A program made the position numbers and the translations under genes. The notes under the pieces are model-generated. The model saw only the letters and a program-made list of their open reading frames with translations, made no database searches and had not been told where the DNA came from. Shown one piece after another: positions 7,268 to 9,803 of a stretch of 9,803 nt of DNA. The DNA comes from UBA2166 sp964463965 (GTDB lineage Bacteria; Nitrospirota; Nitrospiria; Nitrospirales; UBA2166). Position 1 is the stretch's first letter. Each line of letters opens with the position of its first letter. The stretch lies in assembly GCA_964463965.1 (NCBI GenBank), contig CAYXED010000014.1, forward strand, positions 1-9,803, in the 5' to 3' direction.

Positions 7268-7915
7268 CTAGTTGTCGCTATGAGGTAGCGGGAGCCCCTC
7301 ATTTTTAAGCGACCTGAGCTCATTTTCTAGAGCCTCAAGACGTTCCGAAACTGGGTCAGGGATATTGGTATGATCCATGGCAATCTCGGGGAGACGTTCT
7401 CCTTTCACCCTGATGACCCGCGCGGGGACTCCTATGACGGTTGAGTCTGGAGGGACAGACTTGAGTACGACGGAGTTTGCCCCAATGGTTACGTTGTCGC
7501 CGATTGTCATGCCTCCCAGAATTTTTGCACCGGCGCCTACAACGACATGAGAGCCTAGGGTTGGATGTCGTTTGCCGCGTTCCTTTCCCGTTCCTCCAAG
7601 AGTAACACCTTGAAATAAAGTAACATGGTCCCCGATGATGGTGGTTTCTCCAATCACAACGCCTGCGCCATGATCAATAAAAAAGTTGCCTCCGATGGTT
7701 GCGGCAGGATGGATCTCAACGCCGGTAAACATTCGTGCAAGATGGCTTATAATCCGTGGGAGAAGAGGAATGTGATGGTTTAGCAGCCAGTGAGCAAGAC
7801 GATGTGCGACAATGGCATGAAACCCTGAATATGTCAGTAGTACTTCCAGGGTGCCCACTGCAGCAGGGTCCCTTTGAAACACGGTTTGAAAATCCTGTTT
7901 AAGTGTGCGGAGCAT
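7268..7915 (-). CDS. cysE: Serine O-acetyltransferase
   Basis: This enzyme transfers acetyl from acetyl-CoA to L-serine to make O-acetylserine, the carbon precursor of cysteine, in the cytosol. The 215-aa form is the short type found in many bacteria. The N-terminal helical part opens MLRTLKQDFQTVFQRDPAA. The left-handed beta-helix hexapeptide repeats run from about 66 to 165. The catalytic Asp-His pair is FIDHGAG (D81, H82), and GKRHPTLG carries H117. The C-terminal tail has a short coiled-coil stretch (ERLEALENELRSLK) and ends in an acidic Asn, HSDN; a terminal Ile, which normally inserts into cysteine synthase, is missing. ATG 7915 is chosen by homology and lies 7 nt after the ispF stop. 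A start at 7972 would overlap ispF and add atypical residues. Confidence 0.95.
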   Translation of the reverse strand: MLRTLKQDFQTVFQRDPAAVGTLEVLLTYSGFHAIVAHRLAHWLLNHHIPLLPRIISHLARMFTGVEIHPAATIGGNFFIDHGAGVVIGETTIIGDHVTLFQGVTLGGTGKERGKRHPTLGSHVVVGAGAKILGGMTIGDNVTIGANSVVLKSVPPDSTVIGVPARVIRVKGERLPEIAMDHTNIPDPVSERLEALENELRSLKNEGLPLPHSDN

Positions 7916-7922
7916 AGATATG

Positions 7923-8423
7923 TTATACCCTGCTTGAAGTTGGTGGTGTTTCTTGGAGAAGGCATACTGCATGAGCAGCCATCGCTTCTTCGTGCCCTAT
8001 TCCATCTATCCCCTCTCCCGATTTGACCTTTATGTTTACGCGGGTGAGGTTGATCTCTAGGGTTTTTGCAATCAGCACTCTCATGTTATGGGTGTGTGGT
8101 CCGAGTCGTGGTGCTTGAGCAATAATTAGCGCATCAATGTTCACTAGCTCGTATCCACGGGCAGCAATCAGTTTTTGGACATCTTTAAGTAAATCAATAC
8201 TTGAAGCGTCTTTGAATGCTGAATCGCTGCTTGGAAATCGCGACCCTATATCACCCTCGCCAAGCGCACCAAGGAGCGCGTCACAGACTGCGTGGATTAA
8301 TGCATCTGCGTCTGAGTGTCCTGCGAGACCCTTATAGTGAGGGACTTCGATGCCCCCAAGGATTAACTTTCTATTGCTTGTGAGTGGGTGAATGTCGTAC
8401 CCAATACCTATTCTCATGCTCAT
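7923..8423 (-). CDS. ispF: 2-C-methyl-D-erythritol 2,4-cyclodiphosphate synthase
   Basis: This is the fifth step of the MEP isoprenoid pathway: it cyclises CDP-methylerythritol 2-phosphate to the cyclodiphosphate and releases CMP. The 166-aa protein (family about 155-165) has metal ligands D10 and H12 in GIGYDIH and H44 in GHSDADALIHA. It also has the substrate segment GDIGSRFPSSD (58-67) and the late nucleotide-binding motif NIKVKSGEG followed by GIGHEEAMAAHAV. The ATG overlaps the ispD stop as ATGA, and GGAG lies 5 nt upstream; the in-frame ATG at 8417 is an alternative. The protein normally acts as a homotrimer. Confidence 0.96.
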   Translation of the reverse strand: MSMRIGIGYDIHPLTSNRKLILGGIEVPHYKGLAGHSDADALIHAVCDALLGALGEGDIGSRFPSSDSAFKDASSIDLLKDVQKLIAARGYELVNIDALIIAQAPRLGPHTHNMRVLIAKTLEINLTRVNIKVKSGEGIDGIGHEEAMAAHAVCLLQETPPTSSRV

Positions 8424-9148
8424 GAGGTCTCCGAAAAATGAGTGTTTTTTTGCCAGTACAGGAGTGCTTCAGCAAGGGCCAAGTCTTTTGGGGTGGTAAT
8501 TTTAGGATTTTCAGTGGAGCTTTCGTGGATTTTCACGGTGTATCCGAGCCGCTCAACCAGGGAGGCCTCATCTGTCATCTGAATTTTTTCCCTGTGAGCG
8601 TACTCAAGGGCAGTGACTAGTACGTTGTGTCGGAAAGCTTGAGGTGTTTGGGCGGCCCATAGTCCATTGCGTTCTATCGTTTCTTGTATTATTCCATCCT
8701 CAGAGACCCTTTTAGTTGTGTCCTGGATTTTCATTGCGACGATGCCTCCGTCTACATCTTCAGCCATTTTAATGCATGCTTCAAACATTTCTTGTGTTGC
8801 AAAGGGGCGTACTCCATCATGAATTAGGACGATGTTGGTCTCAGGAGCTACCTTGCTGAGCCCATTAGAGACGGAGTCCTGGCGGGTTACCCCTCCGGCT
8901 AAAACGTGAGTGACTTTATCTAGTCCATAGGTTGAAACAATTTCCTCGCGCCATTCGTCTTCCATGCCAGCAGGAACCATGAGGAGTATTTCCCGTATGG
9001 AGGGGATGGAGTGAATTGTTCGAAGGGAGTGCACGATTACAGGGTATGACCCAAGACTCAAGAACTGTTTTGGGGTTTGGTTCCCCATCCTAAGTCCTTT
9101 ACCCGCCGCAGGAATCAGGGCGGCAACATTTGCGCTAGTGGTGGTCAT
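8420..9148 (-). CDS. ispD: 2-C-methyl-D-erythritol 4-phosphate cytidylyltransferase
   Basis: This is the third step of the MEP pathway: it joins CTP and methylerythritol 4-phosphate to give CDP-methylerythritol plus pyrophosphate. The 242-aa protein has the nucleotidyltransferase signature PAAGKGLRMG (13-22), K27 in TPKQF, AGGVTRQDSV (84-93), HDGVRP (110-115) with the metal-binding D111, DTTKR (143-147), WAAQTPQ (164-170) and TDEASLVE (192-199). All expected catalytic positions are present. I chose ATG 9148; a TTG at 9160 would add four residues and has GGAAA at short spacing. It is the first gene of the ispD-ispF-cysE unit, about 40 nt downstream of the predicted transcription start. Confidence 0.96.
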   Translation of the reverse strand: MTTTSANVAALIPAAGKGLRMGNQTPKQFLSLGSYPVIVHSLRTIHSIPSIREILLMVPAGMEDEWREEIVSTYGLDKVTHVLAGGVTRQDSVSNGLSKVAPETNIVLIHDGVRPFATQEMFEACIKMAEDVDGGIVAMKIQDTTKRVSEDGIIQETIERNGLWAAQTPQAFRHNVLVTALEYAHREKIQMTDEASLVERLGYTVKIHESSTENPKITTPKDLALAEALLYWQKNTHFSETS

Positions 9149-9195
9149 TGATGTGCTCAAGTGTTTCCATATAGTGATTGCCTCAAAGGTTAGAC

Positions 9196-9224
9196 ATTAT
9201 ACTCATTGTGTGAGGGTGGGACAA
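9196..9224 (-). promoter_or_regulatory. Sigma70-type promoter for ispD-ispF-cysE
   Basis: On the minus strand the -35 box TTGTCC (9224-9219) is separated by 17 nt from a perfect -10 box TATAAT (9201-9196). Transcription would start near 9190, giving a leader of about 40 nt before the ispD ATG. The -35 matches 4 of 6 consensus bases. A second TTGACA at 9249-9244 has only a poor -10 (AATTGT) at 17 nt. Confidence 0.65.
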
Positions 9225-9281
9225 TTTCACTGGCAAGCATAAATGTCAAGGTGTTTTTCTGAAAAAAAATTACTCATTTTC

Positions 9282-9309
9282 TTGACAACAGAGTGAAAAG
9301 TGGTATAAC
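9282..9309 (+). promoter_or_regulatory. Strong sigma70-type promoter, divergent from ispD
   Basis: A perfect -35 box TTGACA (9282-9287) and a -10 box TATAAC (9304-9309) are spaced by 16 nt. The start of transcription should be near 9316. This is the best promoter match I found in the window, and it points into a region without a clear protein gene. Confidence 0.72.
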
Positions 9310-9540
9310 AGCCGCTCACGACCCTTTTGGGGGGGCGTGTATTCATGGGTTGCTGTGTTCCTGGTTTTAAACAGCGTATTTGAGGAGGTTTTCTTTTACT
9401 AATATGCTTTGCGCATCTTGGGGTGCTCCTCTGGGTTGTTTAGTTTTGTGACTGTGAGTTTCCTCACATCGTTGAGCAATCGAGGGGATTATCCTGTTTC
9501 GTTACCTGAAGTACGTATACGAGTAGTAGTGAGGTGATAA

Positions 9541-9696
9541 TTGGATAGTGCAGAAGATAGAACGTTCGCTCGCGAGGCCGAAAGGAGGTTTTGTACTGCG
9601 TGTTGGCTCTTTTGGCATCATAGTGGGGCTGTTGCGGTGCTCGAGGGCAATAAGAACTTGTCAATTTCCGTAGGCGTTAGGGAGGAGATGTCTTGA
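9541..9696 (+). CDS. Doubtful 51-aa ORF with TTG start
   Basis: TTG 9541 is preceded by AGGTG (9532-9536) at short spacing and opens a frame MDSAEDRTFAREAERRFCTA that ends VGVREEMS at 9696. The composition is charged at the start and could be protein-like, but I recognise no family. The end of the frame runs into the terminator hairpin, which is unusual for a real gene. It may be a small protein or chance within an RNA gene. Confidence 0.2.
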   Translation: MDSAEDRTFAREAERRFCTACWLFWHHSGAVAVLEGNKNLSISVGVREEMS

Positions 9697-9723
9697 AAAG
9701 AATCTTCTCCCTTTGTTTTTATT
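9680..9723 (+). terminator. Rho-independent terminator
   Basis: GGGAGGAGAT (9680-9689) pairs with ATCTTCTCCC (9702-9711) over 10 bp with one G-U pair. After a one-base bulge the stem continues as TCTT/AAGA (9691-9694 with 9698-9701) around a GAA loop. The tract TTTGTTTTTATT follows directly (9712-9723). It would end transcripts from the 9282 promoter before the gene at 9762, or act as an attenuator for that gene. Confidence 0.82.
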
Positions 9724-9761
9724 ATGGTCCACTTTTAAGTTCCAAAATAGGGGGTAGTTCT

Positions 9762-9803
9762 ATGAGCATCCGTAACTGGAAAGCAATTAGTGTGATGGCG
9801 TTA
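9762..9803 (+). CDS. Start of an unknown protein, cut by the window end
   Basis: Fourteen codons are visible (MSIRNWKAISVMAL). The start has AGGGGG (9749-9754) 7 nt upstream. The basic, then hydrophobic N terminus (R4, K7, then AISVMAL) looks like the beginning of a signal peptide or membrane anchor, so the protein is probably exported or membrane bound. It lies 38 nt after the terminator, and I see no promoter in that gap, so its expression probably depends on readthrough from 9282. The frame is open upstream to TTG 9693, but that lies inside the terminator. Confidence 0.55.
   Translation, partial: MSIRNWKAISVMAL

Larger units (their letters stand above)
9316..9723 (+). ncRNA. Candidate structured RNA or terminated leader, about 400 nt
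   Basis: This gene-poor stretch lies between a near-consensus promoter and an intrinsic terminator. A hairpin sits at the expected 5' end: CACG 9317-9320 pairs with CGTG 9336-9339, with CCC and a G7 run inside. More inverted repeats follow: 9351-9356 with 9371-9376, GAGGAG 9382-9387 with CTCCTC 9426-9431 enclosing ATGC/GCAT (9404-9407/9413-9416), TGTGAG 9453-9458 with CTCACA 9463-9468 on a TTTC loop, and the palindrome CTCGCGAG at 9569-9576. I found none of the conserved motifs of RNase P RNA, tmRNA or SRP RNA and no riboswitch I can name. It could be an sRNA or a 5' leader for the gene at 9762. Short frames inside are weak (see 9541). Confidence 0.4.

Noticed and set aside
7165..7323. N-terminal extension of the lipoprotein frame to ATG 7323
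   Set aside because: It overlaps the cysE end, hides the signal peptide in the middle of the protein, and is replaced by a GTG with a strong ribosome binding site.
9418..9515. Possible TPP riboswitch, because of GGGGTGC and ACCTGA
   Set aside because: The required CTGAGA and TAATGCCAGCG-like segments are missing and the spacing is wrong.
9464..9664. 66-codon open frame on the minus strand in the 3' intergenic region
   Set aside because: Composition is not protein-like, it has no ribosome binding site of note, and it lies opposite a well-supported plus-strand promoter-terminator unit.
9316..9723. RNase P RNA, tmRNA or SRP RNA identity for the RNA-like unit
   Set aside because: I looked for the GAGGAAAGTCC and ACAGAA segments of RNase P, the tRNA-like ends of tmRNA, and the GGAAGCAGCC core of SRP RNA, and found none.
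9693..9761. Upstream TTG start (9693) for the gene at 9762
   Set aside because: It has a good GGAGGAG before it, but it lies in the loop of the terminator hairpin; ATG 9762 with AGGGGG is simpler.

Overview
The window looks like ordinary chromosomal DNA from a Gram-negative bacterium with a non-mevalonate isoprenoid pathway. Supporting signs are a lipoprotein with a classical lipobox, IspD and IspF, a DedA/YqaA membrane protein and sigma70-type promoters. Base composition is moderate, GC roughly in the mid-40s by eye. A NorD/CbbO-type VWA protein beside cysS and an LDH-like malate dehydrogenase would fit a Nitrospirota/NC10/Nitrospinota-like or deltaproteobacterial lineage. That placement is a guess; nothing here fixes the taxon. 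I see no insertion sequence, prophage gene, CRISPR array or integrase.

Plus strand, 1-6446: the 3' part of a tRNA-Pro(GGG) is followed 15 nt later by a tightly packed run of genes. These are a YqaA/DedA membrane protein, cysteinyl-tRNA synthetase (cysS), a 931-residue NorD/CbbO-like VWA protein, a 120-residue unknown protein, malate dehydrogenase (mdh) and a 31-residue single-span membrane peptide. Two junctions (cysS to norD-like, and norD-like to the 120-aa gene) are ATGA stop/start overlaps, so these three genes are very probably translationally coupled. The mdh gene comes after a 98-nt gap holding a 9-nt direct repeat and a possible 19-codon leader.

Minus strand, 9148-6505: ispD, ispF, cysE and a lipoprotein gene, read from a promoter at about 9196-9224. 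ispD and ispF overlap by ATGA, cysE follows ispF by 7 nt, and the lipoprotein gene follows after about 100 nt. IspD and IspF are two non-consecutive steps of the MEP pathway. CysE makes O-acetylserine for cysteine, while CysRS on the other strand charges cysteine onto tRNA.

Plus strand, 9282-9803: a divergent, near-consensus promoter starts a roughly 400-nt stretch with no convincing protein gene. It opens with a hairpin exactly where transcription should start and closes with a strong intrinsic terminator (9680-9723). It therefore looks like a small structured RNA gene, or a terminated leader for the exported-type protein whose first 14 codons begin at 9762. This RNA-like unit and the repeat-rich NorD-like protein with its coupled partner are the two items most worth pursuing.
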